NCBI RefSeq assembly: GCF_003205205.1
Contig: NZ_QJRL01000002.1
Span: 62,001-126,000 of the forward strand
Source of the DNA: Pseudomonas sp. LB-090624
GTDB lineage: Bacteria > Pseudomonadota > Gammaproteobacteria > Pseudomonadales > Pseudomonadaceae
Direction of reading: 5' to 3'
Length of the DNA: 64,000 nt
This document shows, piece by piece, positions 39,483 to 47,925 of this stretch. Position numbers and translations under genes: made by a program. Each line of letters begins with the position of its first letter. Position 1 is the first letter of the stretch. A model generated the notes under the pieces. It was not told where the DNA came from. It made no database searches and worked only from the letters and a program-made list of their open reading frames with translations.

Positions 39483-40664
39483 ATGCGAATCATCGACAAA
39501 ACCGCCGCCCAGGTGCGCAGCCTGACCCCCGCCGAAGAGGAGCTGCTGGTCGGTTTCGCCACCGGCAGCCTGCTCGGCCCGCGCCTGCTGCAGGCCAACC
39601 AACTGCTGATGAAGGTGCGCAACGCCAACCAGTGGCTGGCCTGCGACTGCCGCAGCGACGCCTTGCCGGTGCTTAACGTTACCCTGAACGGCAACACTGG
39701 CACGCTGTTTCTCAAGAACAACCCGGGCACCGCCGAGCACGCCCTTGGCTGCCCATTCACCAAGGACGAGCGGGAAGCCGCCGAGCGCGAAAACGACCCC
39801 ACGCCACCTGCTGCCTGGCTGCCGCCCGACACGCCGCTGCGCCTGATCAGCGACTTTCGTTCCGACAGCACCACTGCTGGCGGCGATGGCAGTGAACGAC
39901 GCGAGCAGCAGCGGCTGCTGTCGCTGCTGCTGACCTGGATCGAAACCAGCGGCCTGAACCTGTATGCCACGCACCTGAAGAAGGACCTGACCGGGCAGTT
40001 CGCCGAACTGCGCAGTGTCGCCAGCCGCTACCCATTGCTGGAGCGGGTGCCCGCCAGCAACTACCTGGAAACCCGCCTGGACATGAAGCACATGATGATG
40101 CTCAAGGCCCGCCTGCGCGAAGCCAAGGTGTTCGGCAACCACCGCCGTCACGGCCTGCTGCTGGACTGCGTCGACCAGATCAAGGGGCGCAAGCTGTTCA
40201 ACAACCGCAGCGGCGACGGTTTCGATTTCCAGGGGCACCACCTGTACTGGGGCGGCAACCGCACCACTGGGCCACTGCTGGCGCTGATGCTGTACTCACC
40301 GACCAGTGCGGGCAGCCATTTTTATGAGCTGATCCATGTGGCCAGCGTGCCGGTACTGTCACGCGCCCACCTGTTCCCGGTGTACCGCGATGAAGAACGC
40401 GAACCACTCAAGGCCTTGGTGTCATTGGTCGACTGGATGGCAAGCAAGGGCGTGAAAGTGCAGATGCGCCGGCCGGTCATTGGGGGCCAGGTGGCGGATG
40501 AGCTGGTCATGACCTCGGATCAGGACCGGGTACTGTCGGTATCACTGCTGGAGCAACCGATCGGCCCCGAGCCGGATACCGAGAACTTCAAGCGCTACGC
40601 CGATTTCAAAAGCCTGGAAACCTTTCGCAAGTTCGTCGCCGGTTTTTTCATGCGCGAACGTTGA
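39483..40664 (+). CDS. Conserved protein of unknown function with a possible CxC-HxxxC zinc site
   Basis: A 393-residue protein I do not recognise. The ATG at 39483 was chosen because codons upstream of it fall in the AGCTTG repeat. Near the N-terminus Cys54, Cys56, His86 and Cys90 (LACDCR, HALGCPF) could form a zinc site similar in spacing to SWIM-type fingers. The middle is rich in charged helices (about 125-215), and the C-terminal part has GHHLYWGGN and ARLREAK-like stretches without a known active site. No signal peptide or membrane helix is visible. It is followed after 53 bp by the convergent MerR gene. It could be a nucleic-acid-associated protein; that is a guess. Confidence 0.7.
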   Translation: MRIIDKTAAQVRSLTPAEEELLVGFATGSLLGPRLLQANQLLMKVRNANQWLACDCRSDALPVLNVTLNGNTGTLFLKNNPGTAEHALGCPFTKDEREAAERENDPTPPAAWLPPDTPLRLISDFRSDSTTAGGDGSERREQQRLLSLLLTWIETSGLNLYATHLKKDLTGQFAELRSVASRYPLLERVPASNYLETRLDMKHMMMLKARLREAKVFGNHRRHGLLLDCVDQIKGRKLFNNRSGDGFDFQGHHLYWGGNRTTGPLLALMLYSPTSAGSHFYELIHVASVPVLSRAHLFPVYRDEEREPLKALVSLVDWMASKGVKVQMRRPVIGGQVADELVMTSDQDRVLSVSLLEQPIGPEPDTENFKRYADFKSLETFRKFVAGFFMRER

Positions 40665-40717
40665 ACACCTGCTGCAAAAAACCGTGGTGCTGCCCCTGCT
40701 TTTCAACCCCGGCGAGC

Positions 40718-41605
40718 TCAAAGCTCCAGCCCACCGGCAAGCAAGGCACTCAGCACCGCGGCGATGTCAGCACCCTGTTCGTCCAGCACGCGCAAGGGGA
40801 TGCCCTGCAATTCGGCTTGGGAGCCTGCCAGCCCCTCGCCTAGCAACGCCAGCGGGCAAGCGATCTCCATCTGCAAGGCCCGCAGTTGCCGGGCCAGGGC
40901 CGCGCTTACCGGGCCCTCTACGGCAACCACCAGCGCCGCAGGCTGCATAGCCGCACACACCAGCGCCAGCTCTGCCAGTGGTTGCGCGCAGCCGAGCACG
41001 TCGATGCGCTGTTGCTCGCTGCTCAACAACAGGCCGGTACACAGCAGTTGCAACTCGGCGTGCCCCTCGGTGCCTGCCAGCAACACCCGCGGCGCATCGG
41101 CCTGGTTCATGTGCAGGCGCAACAACAGGCGCGCGCGCAAAAAGGTGTCGAAGAACAGCCATTGGCTGCGTTGCCCAAAAGCACGGCCTGAAGCCAGTTC
41201 AAGCCAGGCCGGCATCAGCACTTCACGCAGCACGGTGGCCTTGGGCAGCAGCGTGAACAACTGGCCGTGCAGCACGTCCAGTGCTTGACCATCGAACGCC
41301 TTGGTTGCACGCAGTACGGCAGCGCGCCAGTCAGCGAAGGCCAAGCCCGACTGCACCGGCGCCTTGCGCTGGCCGGCAAGCCGCTCACCCACCTTGCTGA
41401 TCGGCAGCCCATTGGCGGTCCAGTGCAGGATGTCGCGTATCCGCTGCACATCCTCGGCCGTATACAGCCGGTGCCCACCGTCGGTGCGTTGCGGGCGGAT
41501 CAACCCATGGCGCCGCTCCCAGGCACGCAGCGTGACCGGGTTGATGCCCGTGAGGGTCACAACATCGCGCATGGGCATCAGTTCGGGTGAGGAAAATTCA
41601 GTCAT
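40718..41605 (-). CDS. MerR-family LitR/CarH-like light regulator, class II (B12-binding motif lost)
   Basis: A 295-residue regulator with an N-terminal MerR winged helix ([20 protein letters not shown]), a four-helix segment and a C-terminal cobalamin-binding-type domain. In CarH/LitR proteins that bind adenosyl-B12 the motif is E/D-x-H-x-x-G; the aligned stretch here reads GHAELQ, so the axial His and flanking residues are missing. This fits the class II LitR proteins of P. putida (PplR1-3), which work with LOV photoreceptors rather than B12. It is divergent from a short LOV gene, as reported for pplR2 and pplR3. It probably binds the TGTACA pairs downstream. Confidence 0.82.
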   Translation of the reverse strand: MTEFSSPELMPMRDVVTLTGINPVTLRAWERRHGLIRPQRTDGGHRLYTAEDVQRIRDILHWTANGLPISKVGERLAGQRKAPVQSGLAFADWRAAVLRATKAFDGQALDVLHGQLFTLLPKATVLREVLMPAWLELASGRAFGQRSQWLFFDTFLRARLLLRLHMNQADAPRVLLAGTEGHAELQLLCTGLLLSSEQQRIDVLGCAQPLAELALVCAAMQPAALVVAVEGPVSAALARQLRALQMEIACPLALLGEGLAGSQAELQGIPLRVLDEQGADIAAVLSALLAGGLEL

Positions 41606-41760
41606 CAAGCGGGCCGTCCGGGAGGTGGCCCATTGTAAACCCATACCTACCCTTCTGCGCAGCGCCGACCTGGGTCATCATGCAACTAATCGCGCCCGAA
41701 GCCTTGCACATGGGGCTACGCTGCGCTTACCTGACACTACATTTTCGTAGGTGGGCCTGC

Positions 41761-42207
41761 ATGATCAACGCAAAACTCCTCCAACTCATGGTCGAGCACT
41801 CCAACGACGGCATTGTCGTTGCCGAGCAGGAAGGCCAGGACAGTATCCTCATCTATGCCAACCCGGCCTTCGAGCGCCTGACCGGCTACAACGCCGAAGA
41901 CATCCTCTACCAGGACTGCCGCTTCCTGCAGGGCGAGGACCACGATCAGGCGGGTGTCAGGCAGATCCGCGAGGCAATCCGTAAGGGTGAGCCTTGCCGC
42001 GAGGTGCTGCGCAACTACCGCAAGGACGGCAGCCTGTTCTGGAACGAGTTGTCCATCACCCCGGTGTATAACGAAGCGGACCAGCTCACCTATTACATCG
42101 GCATTCAACACGATGTTTCCAGGCAGATCACTGCCGAAGCACGCATTCTCGAGCTGGAAGCGGAGGTCGCTGAACTGCGTCGTCAGTTGCAGGAAAAAAA
42201 CCGTTAA
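41761..42207 (+). CDS. Short LOV blue-light photoreceptor (PpSB-LOV family)
   Basis: A 148-residue LOV protein with a PAS/LOV core at about 17-118 and short helical caps; there is no output domain. The photoactive Cys53 lies in QDCRFLQG, and the FMN-binding residues NPAFERLTGY, NYRKDGSLFWNELSITPV and the IGIQHDVS Gln strand are intact. It matches the PpSB1/PpSB2-LOV proteins of P. putida. Position 61 is His and 66 is Val, the fast-recovering PpSB2 pattern and not the Arg61/Arg66 of the slow PpSB1. The ATG at 41761 starts the usual MINAKLLQ N-terminus. It is divergent from the MerR gene and upstream of a paired TGTACA region. Confidence 0.93.
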   Translation: MINAKLLQLMVEHSNDGIVVAEQEGQDSILIYANPAFERLTGYNAEDILYQDCRFLQGEDHDQAGVRQIREAIRKGEPCREVLRNYRKDGSLFWNELSITPVYNEADQLTYYIGIQHDVSRQITAEARILELEAEVAELRRQLQEKNR

Positions 42208-42215
42208 ACAAAATC

Positions 42216-42240
42216 TGTACAAGAACATTGATCTTGTACA
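42216..42240 (+). promoter_or_regulatory. Candidate light-regulator operator A (upstream site)
   Basis: Two TGTACA boxes (42216-42221 and 42235-42240) inside the 9-bp inverted repeat CTGTACAAG/CTTGTACAG. The spacing is 13, one longer than the T(G/A)TACA-N12-TGTA(C/T)A consensus described for PplR1. A possible -35 TTGATC (42228-42233) lies inside it, with a weak -10 TAGGCT 17 bp on. Confidence 0.65.
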
Positions 42241-42267
42241 GCTTTATCCCTAGGCTTCAGCTATATC

Positions 42268-42291
42268 TGTACAACAACCCACTGTTGTACA
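42268..42291 (+). promoter_or_regulatory. Candidate light-regulator operator B (SnoaL-proximal)
   Basis: TGTACA-N12-TGTACA, an exact fit to the PplR1 consensus, embedded in the 10-bp perfect inverted repeat CTGTACAACA/TGTTGTACAG. It ends 19 bp before the ATG at 42311. Confidence 0.75.
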
Positions 42292-42310
42292 GCATGGTCC
42301 GGAGCCAAGC

Positions 42311-42733
42311 ATGTCATCTTACCTGCAGCAGTTCGCCGAACGCTTCGCCAGGCTCGATGGGGATAACCTCGATGCGCTGGAAGACCTGTACAGCGAGGAC
42401 GTGGTCTTCCGCGACCCCCTGCATCAGATTCACGGCCTGGAGGCGCTGCAGGCCTACTTCGCCCAGTTGTACGCCAACGCACGGGACATCCGCTATACCT
42501 TCGACGCTGCCGATGAGGTGCTGCCTGGCCAGGGGTACCTGCGCTGGACCCTGCAATTTCGCCACCCTCGCTTAGCCAAGGGCGGGCCGGTGACCGTGCA
42601 GGGCTGCAGCTATTTGCAATGGCGTGACCGCGTCCACGTTCACCAGGACTTTTTCGACGCAGGCGCCTTGCTGTACGAGCATGTACCGCTCATGGGTGGT
42701 GCCATTCGCTGGCTCAAGGGCAGGTTGGCATGA
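42311..42733 (+). CDS. SnoaL-like domain protein
   Basis: A 140-residue NTF2/SnoaL-fold protein with the typical early DALEDLYSEDVVFRDPLHQI segment and a curved-sheet core. Members of this type occur at the head of photoprotective or singlet-oxygen operons together with SDR, FAD protein, DUF1365 and CFA-like genes. They may bind a lipid or hydrophobic ligand, but no catalytic pair is certain. It is the first gene after the paired operators and overlaps the SDR gene by 4 bp. Confidence 0.8.
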   Translation: MSSYLQQFAERFARLDGDNLDALEDLYSEDVVFRDPLHQIHGLEALQAYFAQLYANARDIRYTFDAADEVLPGQGYLRWTLQFRHPRLAKGGPVTVQGCSYLQWRDRVHVHQDFFDAGALLYEHVPLMGGAIRWLKGRLA

Positions 42734-43482
42734 GCCGCTGTTGGCTGACCGGCGCCAGCAGCGGCATCGGTGCCGCACTTGCCCAAGCACTGCTGGAGCA
42801 AGGCCACCAGGTGGCGCTGGGTGGCCGCCGTCGGCAACCGCTGCAGGCCTTGGCCGAGCGGTTTCCCGGCCAGGTGCTGCTGGCCGACGGCGACCTCGAC
42901 GACCCTGCGCAGGTGGCGCAGATCGCCGAACGGATCCAGCAAGCCTGGGGCGCGCTGGATATGGCGGTGTTCAACGCAGGCACTTGTGAATACCTGGAAC
43001 CTGGGCACTTCGACCCAGCATTGGTCGAACGCGTGGTGCGTACCAATTTATTGGGCGTCTGCCGGTGTTTGGCGGCCGCCCTGCCCTTGTTGCGCGCAGG
43101 TGTACGTCCGCACCTGGTGGTGGTCGGCAGCTCGGTGACCTGGTTCGCCCTGCCCAGGGCAGGTGCCTATGGCGCGTCAAAGGCCGCCGTGCGTTATCTG
43201 ATGGAATCGCAGCGCATTGACCTGGCCCGTGAAGGCATCGACGTGACCCTGGTCAGCCCGGGGTTTGTCGACACCCCGCTGACCCGGCGCAATGACTTCC
43301 CGATGCCGCAAATGTGGTCGGCCGAGCGCGCCGCACGCCATATCGTCAGGCGGCTGCCTCGGCGCCCGCTGGAAATCAACTTCCCTGGCCTTTTCACCTG
43401 GTGCTTGCGCCTGCTTGGAGCGCTGCCAGCGCGCCTGCGCCTGGCACTGGGGCAACGCCTGGCACGCCATGAACAGGAATGA
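42730..43482 (+). CDS. Short-chain dehydrogenase/reductase of the light operon
   Basis: A 250-residue classical SDR. TGASSGIG (about residues 7-14) is the cofactor loop, FNAGT replaces the usual NNAG, and the YGASKAAVRYL motif carries the catalytic Tyr and Lys. The substrate is unknown; its place between the SnoaL and FAD-oxidoreductase genes suggests lipid-linked redox chemistry. It overlaps the previous gene (ATGA) and ends 3 bp before the next. Confidence 0.87.
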   Translation: MSRCWLTGASSGIGAALAQALLEQGHQVALGGRRRQPLQALAERFPGQVLLADGDLDDPAQVAQIAERIQQAWGALDMAVFNAGTCEYLEPGHFDPALVERVVRTNLLGVCRCLAAALPLLRAGVRPHLVVVGSSVTWFALPRAGAYGASKAAVRYLMESQRIDLAREGIDVTLVSPGFVDTPLTRRNDFPMPQMWSAERAARHIVRRLPRRPLEINFPGLFTWCLRLLGALPARLRLALGQRLARHEQE

Positions 43483-43485
43483 CCC

Positions 43486-44733
43486 ATGCGTATAGCCATT
43501 ATCGGAAGCGGCATTGCAGGCCTGACCTGCGCCTACCTGTTGTCTCGTCGGCACACGGTAACGGTGTTCGAGGCCGCCAGCTGGATCGGTGGCCATACCC
43601 ATACCGTCGACGTCACCCTGGGGGGCGAACGGTATGCCATAGACACCGGCTTCATCGTCTTCAACGACTGGACCTACCCCCATTTCATTCGCTTGCTGGA
43701 CCAGCTCAACGTCGCCTCCCAGCCAACAGAGATGAGCTTTTCGGTGCATGACCCGATCAGCGGCCTGGAGTACAACGGTCACGACCTGGATACCCTGTTC
43801 GCCCAACGCAGCAATCTGCTGTCCCCGGGTTTCTGGGGGATGCTGCGCGAAATCCTGCATTTCAACCGCCAGGCGGTAGCCGACCTCGACGCCGGGCGCA
43901 TCGACACCAACACCACGCTGGGCACGTATTTGCAGGCAAAAGGCTATGGCCGGCGGTTCATCGAACACTACATCGTGCCCATGGGCTCGGCGATCTGGTC
44001 GATGTCGCGCGCGGACATGCTTGGCTTCCCGTTGCAGTTCTTCGTGCGGTTCTGCCGCAACCATGGCTTGCTGTCGGTGAACCGGCGCCCACAATGGCGG
44101 GTGATCCAGGGCGGTTCGCGCAGCTATGTCGGGCCCTTGAGCCAGCCCTTTGCCGAACGGGTGCGTCTGGACTGCAAGGTTTACCGGGTCGCTCGTGACG
44201 AAGGCGGTGTCACTGTCCACAGCGACGCCGGCACGGAGCGCTTCGACAAGGTCGTGTTCGCCTGCCATAGCGACCAAGCCCTGGCCCTGCTGGAAGCGCC
44301 GCGCCGGCAGGAGCGCGCCGTGCTGGGTGCCATCGGCTATGCCGACAACGATGTAGTGCTGCACACCGACACCCGCCTGCTGCCACGCCGGCGCAAAGCC
44401 TGGGCCAGCTGGAACTATCGCTTGGGCGACAACGGGCAGGCGCCGGCCGCGCTGACCTACAACATGAATATCCTGCAGGGCATACAGGCCCCCGTGACGT
44501 TCTGTGTCAGCCTGAACCAGACCGCGCTCATCGATCCGGCCCAGATCATCGCCCGCTTCACCTACGCCCACCCGCAATACAGCCTTGCCGCATTTGCGGC
44601 GCAGCCGCGCCACGCGCAATTGCAGGGCTACATGCACAGTTATTTCTGCGGCGCCTACTGGGGCAATGGCTTCCACGAAGACGGCGTCGCCAGCGCGCTG
44701 CAGGTGGCCAGCCACTTTGGTGAACAATTATGA
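43486..44733 (+). CDS. FAD-dependent oxidoreductase (amine-oxidase/desaturase-like) of the light operon
   Basis: A 415-residue flavoprotein. The dinucleotide motif GSGIAGLTCAY sits at residues 7-17, followed by EAASWIGGHTHTV and DTGFIVFND, then a C-terminal FAD-binding strand pair ending in FCGAYWGNGFHEDGV. It belongs to the group found with CFA-like methyltransferases in singlet-oxygen and light regulons; in Rhodobacter the related enzyme set makes furan fatty acids from methylated unsaturated acids. A role in desaturating a methylated fatty acid is a reasonable inference and has not been shown here. It overlaps DUF1365 by 4 bp. Confidence 0.85.
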   Translation: MRIAIIGSGIAGLTCAYLLSRRHTVTVFEAASWIGGHTHTVDVTLGGERYAIDTGFIVFNDWTYPHFIRLLDQLNVASQPTEMSFSVHDPISGLEYNGHDLDTLFAQRSNLLSPGFWGMLREILHFNRQAVADLDAGRIDTNTTLGTYLQAKGYGRRFIEHYIVPMGSAIWSMSRADMLGFPLQFFVRFCRNHGLLSVNRRPQWRVIQGGSRSYVGPLSQPFAERVRLDCKVYRVARDEGGVTVHSDAGTERFDKVVFACHSDQALALLEAPRRQERAVLGAIGYADNDVVLHTDTRLLPRRRKAWASWNYRLGDNGQAPAALTYNMNILQGIQAPVTFCVSLNQTALIDPAQIIARFTYAHPQYSLAAFAAQPRHAQLQGYMHSYFCGAYWGNGFHEDGVASALQVASHFGEQL

Positions 44734-45539
44734 ACAGCAGCCTGTGCCTGGGTTGGCTCAGCCATCGGCGCCTTGGCCCGCGACCACATGCGTTTCGTTA
44801 CCGGGTGGGCATGTTCTACCTGGACCTGGACGAACAAGGCTGGCTGCTGGGCCTGTCGCGCTGGTTGAGAAGGTCACGCCTGGCACCGTTGAGCTGGCGG
44901 GAGACCGACTACCTGCCGGCGCTGACCCGCCAAGGCCAACCGCTTGCCCAGGCCGCGCGGCTGCTGGTAGGCCAGGCCACTGGGCGCATGCCCGACGGGC
45001 CGGTACGCCTGCTGACCCAACTGCGTTGCTGGGGGCTGTCGTTCAACCCGGTGAGCTTCTATTTCTGCCACGACCGCGACGGGCACCTGCAGGCCATTCT
45101 GCTGGAGGTGCGCAACACCCCATGGCGCGAGCGGTTCCACTACGTGTTGCCGGTGCAAGGCGGGCTGGCGCAACACTTTTCCCTGACCAAGCGCTTCCAT
45201 GTATCGCCGTTCATGCCGCTGGACATGGACTACCGCCTGCGCTTCCACCTCGACGAAACGCGGGTGCGCATTCACATGGAAAACTGGCGACGCGGCCACA
45301 AGGTATTCGAGGCCGACCTGGCCTTGCAGCGCCAGCCACTGGATCGCTCGGCGTTGCACCGCTACATCCTGGCATTTCCCTGGATGAGCCTGCGTACCGT
45401 GACCGGCATTTACTGGCAAGCCTTGCGCCTTTTCTGCAAGCGCACGCCCATCCACAACCACATCGCCAGCCAGGCTGACCTGGCCCTTGGCCAACCTTGC
45501 GAGGACTCTGATCATGTCGAATCCCACCCTGAGCGTTAG
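44730..45539 (+). CDS. DUF1365 protein of the light operon
   Basis: A 269-residue DUF1365 protein. Markers are the early SHRRLGPRPHAFRYRVGMFY, LTQLRCWGLSFNPVSFYF, the VSPFMPLDMDYRLRF segment and the RTVTGIYWQALRLF end. The family has no settled biochemical role but almost always sits beside the FAD protein and a CFA-like methyltransferase. Its 3' end overlaps the methyltransferase start by 26 bp, so the three are co-translated. Confidence 0.88.
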   Translation: MNSSLCLGWLSHRRLGPRPHAFRYRVGMFYLDLDEQGWLLGLSRWLRRSRLAPLSWRETDYLPALTRQGQPLAQAARLLVGQATGRMPDGPVRLLTQLRCWGLSFNPVSFYFCHDRDGHLQAILLEVRNTPWRERFHYVLPVQGGLAQHFSLTKRFHVSPFMPLDMDYRLRFHLDETRVRIHMENWRRGHKVFEADLALQRQPLDRSALHRYILAFPWMSLRTVTGIYWQALRLFCKRTPIHNHIASQADLALGQPCEDSDHVESHPER

Positions 45540-46776
45540 CAAGTCGGCAGGCCTTGCACCCTGGCTTGGCGGGCTGGCGCGCAACGCCGTGCTGGCGCAG
45601 TTGGCCAAGTTGCGCCATGGCCACCTGCGCTTGCTCTGTCACGGCCGGCAATGGGCGTTCGGCGATGCTGACAGTGCCCTGCAGGCAGAGGTGGAAATCC
45701 TTGATGACGCCGCTTGGGGCCTACTGGCGGGCAATGGCTCGATCGGTGCTGGCGAGGCCTATATCCATGGTTACTGGCGCAGCCCGGACCTGGGGCTGGT
45801 CACCCGCCTGTTCGTCGCCAACCTTGAGGTGCTCGATGCCCTGGAAGGCGGCCTGGCACGGCTCGGCCGCCCCGCCCTGCGGTTGCTGCACCGGTTCAAC
45901 CGCAACAACCGGCGCGGTGCGCGACGCAACATCATGGCCCACTACGACCTGGGCAACACGTTGTTCGAGCACCTGCTGGACCCCACCATGATGTACTCGG
46001 CCGCCCAGTTCGAGCACCCCGGTCAAACGCTGGAAGCGGCCCAGCGGCACAAGCTGGAGCGCACCTGCCAGAAACTCGACCTGAGCCCGAGCGACCACCT
46101 GCTGGAGATCGGCACTGGCTGGGGCAGCCTCGCAATCCATGCCGCAAGCCGCTTCGGCTGCCGGGTCACCACCACCACACTGTCACAGGCGCAGTACAGC
46201 TATACACGTCAACGGGTCAAGGACCTTGGCCTGGAGCAACAGGTCACGGTGCTGCAAGAGGACTACCGCGACCTGCGCGGCACGTTCGACAAACTGGTTT
46301 CCATCGAGATGATCGAGGCGGTCGGCCACCGCTACCTGCCCACGTACTTTCGCCAGTGCGCAGGCCTGCTCAAGGCGGATGGCTTGATGCTGCTGCAAGC
46401 CATCACCATTCGTGACCAGCGCTATGACCAGGCGCGGCGCTCGGTGGACTTTATCCAGCGCTACATCTTCCCCGGCGGCGCCCTGCCATCGCTAAGCGTG
46501 TTGCTTGACACCGCCAGCCGCCAGACCGCGCTCAACCTCGTGCACCTGGAGGACTTCGGTGTCGACTACGCCCTGACCCTGCGGCACTGGCGCGACAACC
46601 TGAAGCAGGCACGCGCCCCGCTCGCGGCGTTGGGCTATGACGAGACATTCCAGCGCTTGTGGGAATTTTACCTGTGCTATTGCCAGGGCGGCTTTGAAGA
46701 GCGGGCCATCGGCGTGGCGCAGCTGCTGTGGGCAGCGCCGAACGCCCGCCGCGCGCCGTTGCCCGAGAACAGGTAA
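45514..46776 (+). CDS. Cyclopropane-fatty-acid-synthase-like methyltransferase (UfaM type)
   Basis: A 420-residue SAM-dependent enzyme of the CFA/mycolic acid family. An N-terminal lipid-domain half leads to the YDLGNTLFEHLLDPTMMYS signature, the SAM loop LLEIGTGWGSLA, TTTLSQAQY, and the SIEMIEAVGHRYL and FIQRYIFPGG segments. The family adds methylene or methyl to membrane cis-unsaturated fatty acids. The orthologue in the P. putida light regulon has been called ufaM (furan-fatty-acid methylase), and I use that comparison without proof of product. The start has GAGGA upstream and lies inside DUF1365; the stop shares bases with the next start (TAATG). Confidence 0.85.
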   Translation: MSNPTLSVSKSAGLAPWLGGLARNAVLAQLAKLRHGHLRLLCHGRQWAFGDADSALQAEVEILDDAAWGLLAGNGSIGAGEAYIHGYWRSPDLGLVTRLFVANLEVLDALEGGLARLGRPALRLLHRFNRNNRRGARRNIMAHYDLGNTLFEHLLDPTMMYSAAQFEHPGQTLEAAQRHKLERTCQKLDLSPSDHLLEIGTGWGSLAIHAASRFGCRVTTTTLSQAQYSYTRQRVKDLGLEQQVTVLQEDYRDLRGTFDKLVSIEMIEAVGHRYLPTYFRQCAGLLKADGLMLLQAITIRDQRYDQARRSVDFIQRYIFPGGALPSLSVLLDTASRQTALNLVHLEDFGVDYALTLRHWRDNLKQARAPLAALGYDETFQRLWEFYLCYCQGGFEERAIGVAQLLWAAPNARRAPLPENR

Positions 46777-47264
46777 TGGCTACCCGCTGGCTGGTTGCCA
46801 ATGCGCTGTGGCTGCAGCTCGGCTGGTGGCTATGCGTGTTGGGTGCCAGCACCACGTCACTGTTGCTGCTGGTGCCCTTGGGCCTGGTATTGCACCTGTG
46901 GGCGTGCCCACAGCCGCGTGCGGAAGCCAGGGCACTGGTGCGTGTGACCTTGGCGGGTTGTGTGCTGGACAGCGTGCTGGGGGCTGTGGGGGTGTTCGAT
47001 TTTGCCGCATGGCCGCTGCCCTTGTGGCTGGCGCTGCTGTGGCTGGTGCTGGCCAGCGGCTTGCGCCACAGCCTGGCCTGGGCCGGATGGCCGTTCCTGC
47101 GCGGGGCGGCAATCGGTGCAGTGGGCGGCCCCCTGGCCTATCTGGGCGGAGCCAGGCTGGCCGATGTAGCCTTGCCCCACGGGCCTTTGGCGACCGGCCT
47201 GCTACTGGTGCCGATCTGGGCGTTGGCCTTGCCCTTGTTGGTTCGCCTGGCTGCGTGGCGCTGA
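46776..47264 (+). CDS. DUF2878 membrane protein of the light operon
   Basis: A 162-residue, very hydrophobic protein with about five predicted membrane helices and the WACPQPRAEARALV loop typical of DUF2878. Function unknown; it is constantly found with DUF1365 and the CFA-like gene. The start overlaps the methyltransferase stop (TAATG). The last 63 bp overlap the convergent DUF2256 gene, so the two light-induced operons meet tail to tail. Confidence 0.82.
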   Translation: MATRWLVANALWLQLGWWLCVLGASTTSLLLLVPLGLVLHLWACPQPRAEARALVRVTLAGCVLDSVLGAVGVFDFAAWPLPLWLALLWLVLASGLRHSLAWAGWPFLRGAAIGAVGGPLAYLGGARLADVALPHGPLATGLLLVPIWALALPLLVRLAAWR

Positions 47265-47384
47265 ACGCCTGCAACGCTGCGAGCAATAGCGCACCTGGTC
47301 CCAGCAGCGCGCCCAGCGCTTGCGCCAGGTGAACGGCCGGCCGCAGGTAGCGCAAACCTTGCTGGCATGCCCGTGCAGCCTCAT
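47202..47384 (-). CDS. DUF2256 small zinc-finger-like protein
   Basis: A 60-residue basic protein with Cys11xxCys14 (KVCATCGRPF) and Cys34xxxCys38 (RYCSQRC), a likely four-cysteine zinc knuckle. The WRKRWARCWDQV core is the DUF2256 hallmark. It lies within a longer frame but the ATG at 47384 overlaps the DUF3833 stop (ATGA), which fixes the start. Function is unknown; it is a regular partner of cryptochrome/photolyase or CFA-type light genes. Confidence 0.85.
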   Translation of the reverse strand: MRLHGHASKVCATCGRPFTWRKRWARCWDQVRYCSQRCRRSAPRSQANQQGQGQRPDRHQ

Positions 47385-47923
47385 GGTGTACCCTCTGGCA
47401 GGCGACGGAAGAACAGCGTGATCTGGCCGATCTCCACACCCAGTTTGCGCATGCTGGAGCGGTTGATCAGGGTGTCCTGATCCATCAGGTACATCCAGTC
47501 GTCCAGTTCGACTTCCCAATGCTTCCCGTCCACGGGCAGGTCCAGCCGGTAGCGCCAACGCAGCGCGTTGCCCGCCACTTCACCTTGCGCTTCGCCGATC
47601 ACGTCCCCCGCCGTGCCACGCCACCGGCCGGGGCCATCCGGCACCAGGGTCCAGGTTCGCTGCTGGCGTGTGCCGTCGCTGTACACAAAATGCTCGTCGA
47701 GGATCAACCGCTCACCTTCACGACGGCTGTCGATGCGCACGTGGAATCGTTTGACCACCTCCCCGGAACGCTTCTGGAACATGCCCCAGGCTTGGACAGG
47801 GCGGGAAAAGAAGTCCGCCAGGTCGAGCTTGGGTTGCTCGCCGGCATAATGCTCGACCCCCACATTGCCGCAACTGCCCAAAAGCAGGCAGCCGGTTAGC
47901 AACAGCGCTTTGCCAAGGTTCAT
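47381..47923 (-). CDS. DUF3833 lipoprotein
   Basis: A 180-residue protein with a lipobox ending at Cys18 (LLLGSCGN), so probably an outer- or inner-membrane lipoprotein. The DUF3833 core follows (LDLADFFSRPVQAWGMFQKR, RSSMRKLGVEIGQITLFF). The fold is probably lipocalin-like, suited to binding a hydrophobic ligand. It overlaps DUF2256 by 4 bp and starts 2 bp after the chalcone-isomerase-like gene, forming the three-gene minus operon. Confidence 0.86.
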   Translation of the reverse strand: MNLGKALLLTGCLLLGSCGNVGVEHYAGEQPKLDLADFFSRPVQAWGMFQKRSGEVVKRFHVRIDSRREGERLILDEHFVYSDGTRQQRTWTLVPDGPGRWRGTAGDVIGEAQGEVAGNALRWRYRLDLPVDGKHWEVELDDWMYLMDQDTLINRSSMRKLGVEIGQITLFFRRLPEGTP

Positions 47924-47925
47924 GA

